The notes beneath the pieces were generated by a model. It did not search any database and was not told the DNA's origin. It saw nothing but the letters and a program-made list of their open reading frames with translations. Positions 35,416-43,649 of a stretch of 59,649 nt of DNA are shown one piece after another. The position numbers and the translations under genes were made by a program. The stretch is from NCBI RefSeq assembly GCF_001552155.1, contig NZ_BCQQ01000032.1:1-59649 (forward strand). The letters run 5' to 3'. This DNA is from Actinomadura formosensis NBRC 14204. GTDB taxonomy: Bacteria > Actinomycetota > Actinomycetes > Streptosporangiales > Streptosporangiaceae. The stretch's first letter is position 1. Each line of letters opens with the position of its first letter.

Positions 35416-37101
35416 ATGGCGACGACGGATCTGGTCCCCGCCCCGGCCTCCGCGTCACGGCGCCGGCCGCCCCCGCTCCGGGAGTGGCTGGCCCCGGCGG
35501 TCCCGGGCAGCCCGGCGCTGTCCTGGCTGGGCGCCCTGCTGGTCACCGCGCTGGCCGCCTACCTGCGGTTCGACCGGCTCGGGTCGCCGAAGGCGGTGGT
35601 GTTCGACGAGACGTACTACGCCAAGGACGCGCTCGCCCTGCTGAAGTTCGGCTGGGAGCACAACACCGTCGAGAACGCCGACAAGATGCTGATCGCCGAT
35701 CCGGACGCGCACATCTGGGGAAACGGTCCCGCGTTCGTCGCACATCCCCCGTTCGGCAAGTGGATGATCGCGATCGGCGAGTGGATGTTCGGCGCGACGC
35801 CGTTCGGCTGGCGGTTCATGCCCGCGCTGATCGGGACGCTGTCGGTGCTGATCCTGTGCCGGGTGGCCCGCCGGATGACGGGCTCGACGCTGCTCGGCTG
35901 CGCCGCCGGGCTGCTGCTCGCGGTGGACGGGCTGGCGTTCGTGACCAGCCGGGCGGCGCTGCTGGACATCTTCGTGATGTTCTGGGTCCTCGCCGGGTTC
36001 GCATGCCTGGTGAACGACCGGGACCGGTCCCGCCGCGTCCTCGCCGAGCGGATCGAGCACGGGGACGCCTCGGTGTACGGGCCGTTCCTCGCGCACGGCT
36101 GGCGCTGGGGCGCCGGGGTCTGCCTCGGTCTTGCCTGCGCCACCAAGTGGACCGGGATCTTCTACGTCGCCGCGTTCGGGCTGATGGTCGTCCTGTGGGA
36201 CTACGGCGCCCGCCGCGCCGCCGGGGTGCGGGCCCCCTTCGCCGGAACGCTGGTGCTGGAGGCCGTCCCGGCGTTCGTGCAGCTCGTGGTGGTGGGGGTG
36301 GTGACCTACCTGGCGACCTGGTGGGGGTGGATCTTCAAGCCGGGCGGCTGGGGCCGGGGCACGGCGTCCGACACCCCGCTGTGGCGGCCGTTCGAGGCCA
36401 TGCCGAAGCTCTGGCACTACCACGCGGAGATGCTCTCGTTCCACACGGGGCTGGACGCCAAGCACCCGTACCAGTCGTGGCCGTGGGACTGGCCGATCCT
36501 GCGGCGCCCGGTGGCGTTCTTCTACACCGAGCCGAAGTCGTGCGGCGCGGCCCGCTGCTCGCGGGAGATCCTCGGGATCGGCACGCCCGCGCTGTGGTGG
36601 GGCGCGCTCGTCGCCCTGGTCGTCATCGTGTTCATCTGGCTGTTCCTGCGGGACTGGCGGGCGGGCGCGATCCTGCTGGGGTTCCTCGCGGGCTGGCTGA
36701 CCTGGTTCCCCTCGGCGTTCGCGAACCGGACGATGTTCCTGTTCTACGCGACGCCGCTGATCCCGTTCATGGCGCTGGCGGTCGTCCTGGTGCTCGGGTA
36801 TCTGATCGGGCCGGCGCCCGCCGGGGCGGCGGGGGCGCACGCGGCCCGTCCGGACGAGGACCGTTCCGAGGACGGCCACACCCTCGCGCATCCTCCCGTC
36901 CCGTACGGGGAGGGCGGGGCCCACGCGTCGCCGGCGCCGGTCCAGGGAACGGGGTTGCGGCGGCTGATCGGCGCCTCCGCCGCGGGCGCGTTCCTGCTGG
37001 TGGTGCTGGTGAACTTCGCGTACTTCCATCCGATCCTGTCGGCGCAGACGATCCCGTACGAGGACTGGCACGCGCGGATCTGGTTCCAGTCCTGGGTGTG
37101 A
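35416..37101 (+). CDS. pmt: Protein O-mannosyltransferase
   Basis: This GT39 membrane enzyme of 561 residues transfers mannose from polyprenyl-phosphate mannose to Thr/Ser of exported proteins. The first periplasmic loop has VVFDETYYAKDALALLKFGW, with the catalytic Asp-Glu pair (about residue 65). HPPFGKWMIAIGEWMFGATP follows and about ten to eleven helices are present. The internal extracytoplasmic loop shows DAKHPYQSWPWDWPILRRPV. It diverges from rsmI as in mycobacteria. The donor could be made by the DPM-like gene at 30564-31868, but a canonical ppm1 may be elsewhere. Confidence 0.94.
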   Translation: MATTDLVPAPASASRRRPPPLREWLAPAVPGSPALSWLGALLVTALAAYLRFDRLGSPKAVVFDETYYAKDALALLKFGWEHNTVENADKMLIADPDAHIWGNGPAFVAHPPFGKWMIAIGEWMFGATPFGWRFMPALIGTLSVLILCRVARRMTGSTLLGCAAGLLLAVDGLAFVTSRAALLDIFVMFWVLAGFACLVNDRDRSRRVLAERIEHGDASVYGPFLAHGWRWGAGVCLGLACATKWTGIFYVAAFGLMVVLWDYGARRAAGVRAPFAGTLVLEAVPAFVQLVVVGVVTYLATWWGWIFKPGGWGRGTASDTPLWRPFEAMPKLWHYHAEMLSFHTGLDAKHPYQSWPWDWPILRRPVAFFYTEPKSCGAARCSREILGIGTPALWWGALVALVVIVFIWLFLRDWRAGAILLGFLAGWLTWFPSAFANRTMFLFYATPLIPFMALAVVLVLGYLIGPAPAGAAGAHAARPDEDRSEDGHTLAHPPVPYGEGGAHASPAPVQGTGLRRLIGASAAGAFLLVVLVNFAYFHPILSAQTIPYEDWHARIWFQSWV

Positions 37102-37108
37102 CGCGCGG

Positions 37109-38299
37109 CTAGGCCGTCGCCACGGCGGCCGTGCCGGGGCGCAGCGCCCGGCCGCCGAGCAGGCAGAGGGCCAGTGCGAGGACGCCGCCCGCCCCGGCGC
37201 CCGCGAACGCGCCCGGGACGCCCGCGGCGTCCTGCCCGACGCCGGCGACGAACGAGCCGAGCGACCCGCCCGCACCGACCGCGGCGACGACCCACGCGAA
37301 CGCCTCGGTGACGGTCCCGGCGGGCGCGAGCCGGTCGACGAGGGTGAAGCTGCACGCCAGCACGGGCGCGAGGAAGACGCCGGACACGAACGCGAGCACC
37401 GACATGACGGGCAGCGCGGGCGCGAGGACGAGCGGGAGGTAGCCGGCGGCGAGGGCGGCCAGCAGCCACGGCAGCCGGCGGTGCGGCTCACCCGCCCACG
37501 GCCGCGCGCCGTAGCAGATCCCGCCGGTGAGAGCACCGCCCGCCATGCACGCCAGCAGCAGGCCGGACGCGAGGCCGCTGCCCTGTTCCTCGGCGTAGGC
37601 GACGACGGCGACGGCGTAGACGCCGAGCGCGATCCCGGCGCAGGCGAGGGACAGCAGCAGGACGCGCAGGCCCGGGGAGCGCAGTGGCCCGGCCCAGCCG
37701 GCGGCGCGCGGCTCGCCGCGCCACCGGCGGGACGGCCCGGACAGCGACACGACGAGCGTCCCGGCGATGCCGAGCACGCCGGTCAGCAGCAGCGCGGTCT
37801 CGGTGTTGACCGCGGCCGCGGCGACGACGAGCAGCGGCCCGACGGTGAAGAGGATCTCCTGGGCGGCGGCGTCCAGGGCGTAGGCGGCCTCGACCTGTTC
37901 GGGGCCGTCCAGGACGTCGGGCCAGAGCGCGCGCAGCCCGGCCTCCAGCGGCGGGGTGGCGAACCCGGCGACGAACACGGCGGCGACGGCGACCGGAAGG
38001 GGGTCGGCGCCGGCGGCGGCGAGCAGCGCGAAGCCCGCGGCGGCGGCGCAGGCGGCGGGCAGCAGGACGGGCGGCTGGCCGCAGCGGTCCATGACGCGGC
38101 CGAGGACGGGCTGCCCGGCGGCGGTCGCGAGGCCGAGGATCGCGGCGAGCGTCCCGGCGAGGGGGTACCCGCCGCCGTCCGCCCGGACGTGCAGCACGAC
38201 GGCGAGCATGCCCATCCCGTTGGGCAGCCGGCCGAGCAGCGTGCCGCCGAGCAGCCGTGCCGCGTACGGCCTGCGCAGGAAGACGACATAGCCGTGCAT
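37109..38299 (-). CDS. MFS transporter (probable sugar or drug exporter)
   Basis: The 396-residue protein (start ATG 38299, at MHGYVVFLRRPYAARLLGGT) has twelve predicted helices, mostly Ala/Leu/Gly/Val. A conserved GxLxxRxxG-like motif is AAGQPVLGRVMDRCGQPPVL after helix 2. An alternative start at 38326 would add nine residues. It diverges from a LacI-type regulator with two GTCATACGTA repeats between, so it is probably that regulator's target. The substrate is unknown, though LacI control suggests a sugar or nucleoside. It is convergent with pmt, only seven bases apart. Confidence 0.82.
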   Translation of the reverse strand: MHGYVVFLRRPYAARLLGGTLLGRLPNGMGMLAVVLHVRADGGGYPLAGTLAAILGLATAAGQPVLGRVMDRCGQPPVLLPAACAAAAGFALLAAAGADPLPVAVAAVFVAGFATPPLEAGLRALWPDVLDGPEQVEAAYALDAAAQEILFTVGPLLVVAAAAVNTETALLLTGVLGIAGTLVVSLSGPSRRWRGEPRAAGWAGPLRSPGLRVLLLSLACAGIALGVYAVAVVAYAEEQGSGLASGLLLACMAGGALTGGICYGARPWAGEPHRRLPWLLAALAAGYLPLVLAPALPVMSVLAFVSGVFLAPVLACSFTLVDRLAPAGTVTEAFAWVVAAVGAGGSLGSFVAGVGQDAAGVPGAFAGAGAGGVLALALCLLGGRALRPGTAAVATA

Positions 38300-38321
38300 G
38301 CCACTAGCCCCCGGGATCGCC

Positions 38322-38353
38322 GTCATACGTATTACCGAACCAGTCATACGTAC
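38322..38353. promoter_or_regulatory. Direct repeat of GTCATACGTA (LacI operator candidates)
   Basis: GTCATACGTA occurs twice, 21 bases apart (two helical turns), and each copy contains the palindrome TACGTA; the first extends to ATACGTAT (38325-38332). They lie in the 115-base space between the divergent MFS and LacI genes, where both promoters must be. Confidence 0.6.
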
Positions 38354-38414
38354 CACTTTCCGGGACCTCGGCTCTAGTCTGTTTTCGTCACAATGTCCGC
38401 CCGGGGAGGTGCAG

Positions 38415-39422
38415 GTGCCGGCAGTGAGCCGTCCGACCAGCAAGGACGTGGCTCAGGAGGCCGGGGTCTCGCAGTCCACGGTCTCCCTGGTGCTGGGCGG
38501 CAAGTGGAGCGGGCGCGTCTCCCCCGCCACCGCGCGCAACGTGCGCAGCGCGGCCGAGCGGCTCGGCTACCGGCCCAACCAGGCGGCCCGCAACCTGCGC
38601 CTCGGCACCACCCGGACCGTCCTGCTGATGGTCCCGACACTGTCCGCGCCGTTCTTCGGGCCCGTCTACACGGGCGCGGCGCGGGTCGCGGCCCGGCACG
38701 GCTTCGGCGTGGTCGTGTCGACGTGGCCGGACGACGCGGCCGGTCCCGCCGACAGCCCGTTCGGGTCGGACGAGGCGATCGACGGCGTCCTCGCCTCCTC
38801 GATGGCCGCCGGCGCCCTGGCGGAGTTCCGCGGCACACCCGCCGTGATGCTCGACAGCGGCCCGGACGATCGGCCCGGTGACCGCGTCCCCACGGTCGAC
38901 TTCGGCGTCGCCGACGGGATGCGGGCGATCGCCGGGCATCTCGCGGAGCTCGGCCACCGCCGCTTCGGGCATGTGGCCGCCGCCGTCGACCAGTGGACGT
39001 TCCACGCCCGCGCCGAGGCCCTCGCCGCCGCCGTCGCCGGCCTGCCGGGCGGCGCACTGACCCGGGCGCGGTGCGCGATCGACGTCACGTCCGCCAGGGA
39101 CGCCGCGGCCCGCCTGCTGACCGGCCCGGCCCGGCCGACCGCACTGGTCTGCGACGACGACCTGATCGCGGCGGGCGCCTACAAGGCGGCGCGGGCGCTC
39201 GGCCTGGACGTCCCGGCCGACCTGTCGGTCACCGGGTTCGACGACGTGCTGCTCGCGACCGCGCTGGAGCCGGAGCTGACGACCGTCCGGCTGCCCGCCG
39301 AGGAGCTGGGCGCGCAGGGCATGACGGCTCTGCTCGACCTGCTCGCCGGCCACCGCCCGGCCCCCCGCGTCCTGCCGGGCGAACTGGTCGTGCGGGACTC
39401 GACGGCGCCGCCCCGGGGATAG
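38415..39422 (+). CDS. LacI-family transcriptional regulator
   Basis: GTG 38415, with GGGGAGG six bases upstream, starts a 335-residue protein. The LacI HTH and hinge helix are plain: TSKDVAQEAGVSQSTVSLVL (about residues 6-25) and the RLGYRPNQAARNLRLG hinge (about 50-65). The periplasmic-binding-like effector domain follows (LMVPTLSAPFFGPVYTGAAR, then PTALVCDDDLIAAGAYKAAR and LSVTGFDDVLLATALEPELT). It probably represses the divergent MFS gene and itself through the TACGTA repeats. The effector is probably a sugar or nucleoside. Confidence 0.92.
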   Translation: MPAVSRPTSKDVAQEAGVSQSTVSLVLGGKWSGRVSPATARNVRSAAERLGYRPNQAARNLRLGTTRTVLLMVPTLSAPFFGPVYTGAARVAARHGFGVVVSTWPDDAAGPADSPFGSDEAIDGVLASSMAAGALAEFRGTPAVMLDSGPDDRPGDRVPTVDFGVADGMRAIAGHLAELGHRRFGHVAAAVDQWTFHARAEALAAAVAGLPGGALTRARCAIDVTSARDAAARLLTGPARPTALVCDDDLIAAGAYKAARALGLDVPADLSVTGFDDVLLATALEPELTTVRLPAEELGAQGMTALLDLLAGHRPAPRVLPGELVVRDSTAPPRG

Positions 39423-39424
39423 GG

Positions 39425-39442
39425 CTCCCCTGCCACGGGGAG
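39425..39442 (+). terminator. Hairpin after the LacI gene
   Basis: CTCCCC pairs with GGGGAG around the loop TGCCAC three bases after the LacI stop codon. The stem is short, with no U-run, so this is a modest terminator. Confidence 0.5.
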
Positions 39443-39501
39443 AATCGAGGTCACACCCCCGCGCTTCCCGGTGAACCGGAAAAGCCAGGTATAAGAGTCG
39501 C

Positions 39502-40536
39502 ATGGGATCCCGTCCGTGCGAGACCGATATCGACGAACATCCGGAGAACCACCTCGGTACCGCGCCGCCCCGGACCCGGGCGTGGCGCAACGGCGAGGTC
39601 GTGGCGGAAGGGTTTCCCGTCGCCGAGGTGAGGGACCACCTGGCCGGCCCGGACGTCGTCGTGTGGCTCGATCTGTGCGGGCCGCGCCACGAGGACCTGC
39701 GCGTCGTCAGCGACGAGCTGGGCCTCGACCCCGTCGCGGTGGAGGACGCGGTGTCCCGGCACGAGCGGACCAAGCTCGACCGGTACCAGGGGTATGCGTT
39801 CCTCAACGTCTACATCCCGCGGGTGGACGACGACGGCCTGACCCTCCACGAACTGTCGGCGTTCATCACCGAACGCGCGCTGGTCACGGTCCGGCAGGAC
39901 ACGCGCGTCGACGTCGACGAGCTCATCCGGCGCTGGGACGGCAGCCCCGACATGGACGCCGGCGAGCCGACCACCGCGCTCCTGCTGCACGGGATGCTCG
40001 ACCTCGTCGTCGACCTGCAACTGGAGGCCGTGCAGGCGCTCGACGACGAGGCCGACGCGATCGAGGACCTGGTGTTCGACGACAGGTTCCCGGTCAAGGA
40101 GATCCAGCGGCGCAGCTACCGGCTGCGCAAGAACCTGACCGCGCTGCGGCGGGTGGCGCTGCCGATGCGGGAGGTGCTCAACACGCTGCTCCGCCGCGAC
40201 CTCCGGTTCGTCCCGGTGTCGCTGGTGCCCTACTTCCAGGACGTCTACGACCACACGCTGCGCGTCGGGGAGTGGACCGACAGCCTGCGCGACCTCGTCG
40301 CCGACCTGCTCGACACGCGGCTGGCGCTGCAGGGCAACCGTATGAACGACGTGATGAAGAAGGTCACGAGCTGGGCGGCGATCATCGCGGTGCCGACCGC
40401 CGTCACCGGGTTCTACGGGCAGAACGTCCCGTATCCCGGTTTCTCGCAGTATGCGGGGTTCATCGCGAGCACCGTCATCATCATCGTCTGCAGCGCCGCC
40501 CTTTACATCGTCTTCAAGCTGCGCGACTGGCTGTGA
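39502..40536 (+). CDS. corA: CorA-family magnesium/divalent cation channel
   Basis: The 344-residue protein has a cytoplasmic funnel (residues 1-280) and two C-terminal helices (about 285-305 and 318-338). The stalk helix DTRLALQGNRMNDVMKKVTS and TM1 IIAVPTAVTGFYGQN are typical. The loop motif reads YGQN (Gln at residue 307) where canonical CorA has YGMN. Gly and Asn, which matter for selectivity, are kept. A TATAAG box (39490-39495) just before ATG 39502 implies a nearly leaderless mRNA. It passes Mg2+ (or Co2+/Ni2+) inward. It is not obviously linked to the neighbouring genes. Confidence 0.92.
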   Translation: MGSRPCETDIDEHPENHLGTAPPRTRAWRNGEVVAEGFPVAEVRDHLAGPDVVVWLDLCGPRHEDLRVVSDELGLDPVAVEDAVSRHERTKLDRYQGYAFLNVYIPRVDDDGLTLHELSAFITERALVTVRQDTRVDVDELIRRWDGSPDMDAGEPTTALLLHGMLDLVVDLQLEAVQALDDEADAIEDLVFDDRFPVKEIQRRSYRLRKNLTALRRVALPMREVLNTLLRRDLRFVPVSLVPYFQDVYDHTLRVGEWTDSLRDLVADLLDTRLALQGNRMNDVMKKVTSWAAIIAVPTAVTGFYGQNVPYPGFSQYAGFIASTVIIIVCSAALYIVFKLRDWL

Positions 40537-40568
40537 CCGCCTCCCCCCGTGCCCCGCGTCCGGCGGGC

Positions 40569-40862
40569 TAGAGGGAGCGCGGGAACTTCGCCACGATGGG
40601 GGCGGCGGCCTCGGCGCCGGTGCCGCCACATCGGCTGGCGTCCGGTTTCCCCTACGACGATGTCGTGGTCAGCGGCAAGACCGGCACCCTCCCGACCCTC
40701 CGCAACGAGGTCGGCGCCGTCGAGCACCCGGACGGTGCCCGCTACGCGGTGGCCGTCTTCACCCGCGCGCTCCTGCCCGCGGCCGTCCTTCCCCGGGCCG
40801 ACGCGGTGATCGGCACCACCGCCCGGCAGGCCATAGAGTTCCTCCGCCGCCCCGGCCGCTGA
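40569..40862 (+). pseudogene. C-terminal remnant of a class A beta-lactamase-type gene
   Basis: Only the last 90 or so residues remain. SGFPYDDVVVSGKTGTLPTL holds the KTG box of the penicillin-binding/serine beta-lactamase fold, followed by VGAVEHPDGARYAVAVFTRA and ADAVIGTTARQAIEFLRR, a normal C-terminal end. The SxxK and SDN parts that should lie upstream are absent: corA ends at 40536, and an in-frame TAG at 40569-40571 closes the frame. An ATG at 40596 exists without a good ribosome site. It is a truncated, non-functional gene. Confidence 0.8.
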
Positions 40863-40952
40863 CCCGGTGCCCGAGGGCGGCGGAATGAGCCCATCCACGG
40901 CGTTGTAATACGTAGGCTGTATCCCGGTTTTTACCTGTCTTGGGAGTGTTCT

Positions 40953-43649
40953 TTGCGGCTGCCGGAGCATCTGGAGCTACTGCTCACCGACGAGCCGGTG
41001 CTCGACGTCTACGCGCATGGTCCGTGGCGTGTGCCGGACGGGCTGTTCGAGGAGATCTCGGCGCGGATCGACGGGCTGGCCGCCGATCCGCGGGCCGTGG
41101 ACCTGACCACCGACGAGCACAAGCTGCTGACGTTGCCGGCGTCGCTCGTCACCGCCGAGATCTTCGGCATGCTGGCGTTCCTGCCGGGCGGCGGCGCGAT
41201 CAAGGCGGGGTCGTGGTCGCAGCTGCCGGAGCGGCTGCTGTACCGGCATCTGGTGAATCCGGGGCCGCTCAGCACGCGGATGACGCGTTGGGACGCACCG
41301 GGCGGGCGGTGGCGTCCGCCGGTGGACTGGCTGATCGAGGCGCCCGACCGGGGCGCGGCGATCGAGCTGGCGCGCGACTGCCTGGCGCTGCTGGAGGGCA
41401 TCGAGCCGCTGGAGGAGCGCCGCAAGGCGCTGCTGCGGCTGTACGACGACCCGCCCGAATGCGACATCAGCCTGCCCAAGATGGAGTTGCGCGAGCACTG
41501 GCACGCGCACGCCGGGGACGACATCGTCGCGGCGGTGCCGGAGCTGCTCGGCCCGGTCGGCTATCTGGAGTGGGTGTGCGCGGGGCTGCTCGCGTCCTAT
41601 GAGCATCTGACGGACGTGGCGCCGCGTGACGAGAGCGTCGAGGTCCATCTGATCCAGTTGCTCTTGCAGGGCAGCATGGAGCACGTCCCGCCGGAGCTGG
41701 CGGTCGCGCTGGGCGAGGACCGGTACGGCGAGCTGCAGCAGCGGTTCGCGGTGGAGCGCCGCGGGTTCAAGGCGGGCGCGTGGCAGGAGCGGACGCGGAC
41801 GTGGCTGGTCCAGGCGCTGGTCGCGGGGGCCGCGGACGCGTGCCGGGGCTGGCTCGACATGGCCATGAGGTTCGTCGCGGTCGTCCAGGGGCTGCCGGGC
41901 GACCCGTGGTTCCCGAAGTCGGAGTGGATCCCGGTCGGCCAGTTCCAGACGGACCTGCGGCGCCTCTACGCGCCGCGCCGCCGCGTCGTGAACCCGCTCA
42001 CCGAGACGCTGCAGAGCGCGCCCGCGGCGGGCGGGGCGGCCGAGGACCGGCCGGGGACGCGGCCGCAGATCGCGACGTCGCTGGTCGGGCAGCCCGAGGT
42101 GAGCGCGGTCCTGGACGAGCTGACCCGCGGCACCGAGCCCGTCCGCCTGCTGATCTGCGGGCCGGACGGCACCGGCAAGCGCGACGCCGCGCAGGAGCTC
42201 GGCCGGGCGCTCGCGCTCGGCCGCGATCCACACTGGATCACCGACAACCTGTTCGCCGGGCAGCGGCTGCCGGACGCCGTCGCCAAGCTGCACGCTGACG
42301 CCCGCGACTGCGCCGGCGACCGGCTGCTCGTCATCGACGGCCTGGACGGCATCGTCACCGATCCCGGCAACGGGGAGGCCCTCGCCGCGGAGCTGCACCG
42401 GCTCCTCGCCGTCCATCCCGACCTGCATCTGGTGGCGCTGTGCGACATCGGCGGGGAGGAGCGCATCCGGGAGGTCAATCCCGTACTGCCGCACCGGTTC
42501 CGGATCACGCGGACCCGTCCGTTCAGCGCCGACGGCCACGCCGAGCTGTTCCGCCGGGCGCTGGACGCGCGCGGCGTCCGCGGCACCCGGCCGGCGATCG
42601 CGGCGGCGGGTGCGCTGCTGGCCGAGACACCGCCCATGCAGACGCTCCGCCACGCCCGGCTCGCCCCGCATCTCGCCGACCAGGTCGTGGCCGCCGTGCG
42701 CAAGCGGGCGGGGGACGCCGAACCCGTCGTCCGCAAGAGCGACATCCCCGACATGCTCGACATCTCGCGGGCCTCCGGGAACCCGCTGAAGGAGCTGCAC
42801 GACCTCACCGGCCTCGACACCGTCAAGCACGAGATCGCGCTGCTCGTCGCCGGGACGCACGCGGCGCGGCTGCGCAGCGAGTCCGGGTTGAAGATCACCC
42901 CGCCGACCCGGCACATGGTGTTCACCGGCAACCCGGGGACCGGCAAGACGATGGTGGCGCGGCTGCTCGGGCGCATCTACAAGCGGCTCGGGGTCCTGTC
43001 GTCCGGGCATCTGGTCGAGGCGTCCCGGGCCCATCTCGTCGGCGAGTACATCGGGCAGACCGCGCCGCGCACCCGCCGCCTGGTGGAGCGCGCGATCGGC
43101 GGTGTCCTGTTCATCGACGAGGCGTACACGCTGACGCAGTCGCCGCTGAAGGGCGACTACGGACACGAGGCGATCGCCGAGCTGGTCAAGCTGATGGAGG
43201 ACCACCGCGACGACCTCGTGGTGGTCGTCGCCGGCTACCAGCAGGAGATGGCGGAGTTCCTCGCCGCCAACCCCGGCCTGGACTCGCGGTTCCCCAAGCA
43301 GATCCACTTCCCCGACTACACCGACGACGAGCTGATCACCGTGTTCGGGCAGCTCGCCGCCGCGGACGGGTTCGAGCTGGCGCCCGGCACCGAGGAGGTG
43401 CTGCGGGCGATGCTGCGCCGCGCGCCGCGCGGCCCGTCCTTCGGCAACGGCCGGCTGATGCGCAACATGCTGGACATCGCGGTCGCCAACCAGGCGGACC
43501 GGGTCGCGTCCGCCGCCGTGGGCGCCGGGAAGGAGCGCGGCGGCGAGCCGGCCGAACCGCCCACGCGGGAGGAGCTGGTCACGCTCACCGCCGACGACCT
43601 GCCGCCGCTCCTGGAGCACCCGGAGGAGTTCTTCGGCCTCTACCTCTAG
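40953..43649 (+). CDS. Large AAA+ ATPase with degenerate and intact P-loop domains (CbbX/SpoVK type)
   Basis: TTG 40953 with GGGAG seven bases upstream starts an 898-residue protein. Residues 1-370 form a helical, charged domain I cannot place. Next is a first ATPase-like module: GPDGTGKR (about residue 403) with LLVIDGLDGI in place of a DE-type Walker B, so likely inactive. The second module is a full CbbX/SpoVK/EccA-type AAA+ domain: GNPGTGKTMVARLLGRIYKR (about residue 659), GVLFIDEAYTL (Walker B), VVVAGYQQEM and the arginine finger LDSRF. EccA proteins of ESX secretion share this last domain, but no ESX gene is nearby. The substrate is unknown. Confidence 0.85.
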   Translation: MRLPEHLELLLTDEPVLDVYAHGPWRVPDGLFEEISARIDGLAADPRAVDLTTDEHKLLTLPASLVTAEIFGMLAFLPGGGAIKAGSWSQLPERLLYRHLVNPGPLSTRMTRWDAPGGRWRPPVDWLIEAPDRGAAIELARDCLALLEGIEPLEERRKALLRLYDDPPECDISLPKMELREHWHAHAGDDIVAAVPELLGPVGYLEWVCAGLLASYEHLTDVAPRDESVEVHLIQLLLQGSMEHVPPELAVALGEDRYGELQQRFAVERRGFKAGAWQERTRTWLVQALVAGAADACRGWLDMAMRFVAVVQGLPGDPWFPKSEWIPVGQFQTDLRRLYAPRRRVVNPLTETLQSAPAAGGAAEDRPGTRPQIATSLVGQPEVSAVLDELTRGTEPVRLLICGPDGTGKRDAAQELGRALALGRDPHWITDNLFAGQRLPDAVAKLHADARDCAGDRLLVIDGLDGIVTDPGNGEALAAELHRLLAVHPDLHLVALCDIGGEERIREVNPVLPHRFRITRTRPFSADGHAELFRRALDARGVRGTRPAIAAAGALLAETPPMQTLRHARLAPHLADQVVAAVRKRAGDAEPVVRKSDIPDMLDISRASGNPLKELHDLTGLDTVKHEIALLVAGTHAARLRSESGLKITPPTRHMVFTGNPGTGKTMVARLLGRIYKRLGVLSSGHLVEASRAHLVGEYIGQTAPRTRRLVERAIGGVLFIDEAYTLTQSPLKGDYGHEAIAELVKLMEDHRDDLVVVVAGYQQEMAEFLAANPGLDSRFPKQIHFPDYTDDELITVFGQLAAADGFELAPGTEEVLRAMLRRAPRGPSFGNGRLMRNMLDIAVANQADRVASAAVGAGKERGGEPAEPPTREELVTLTADDLPPLLEHPEEFFGLYL

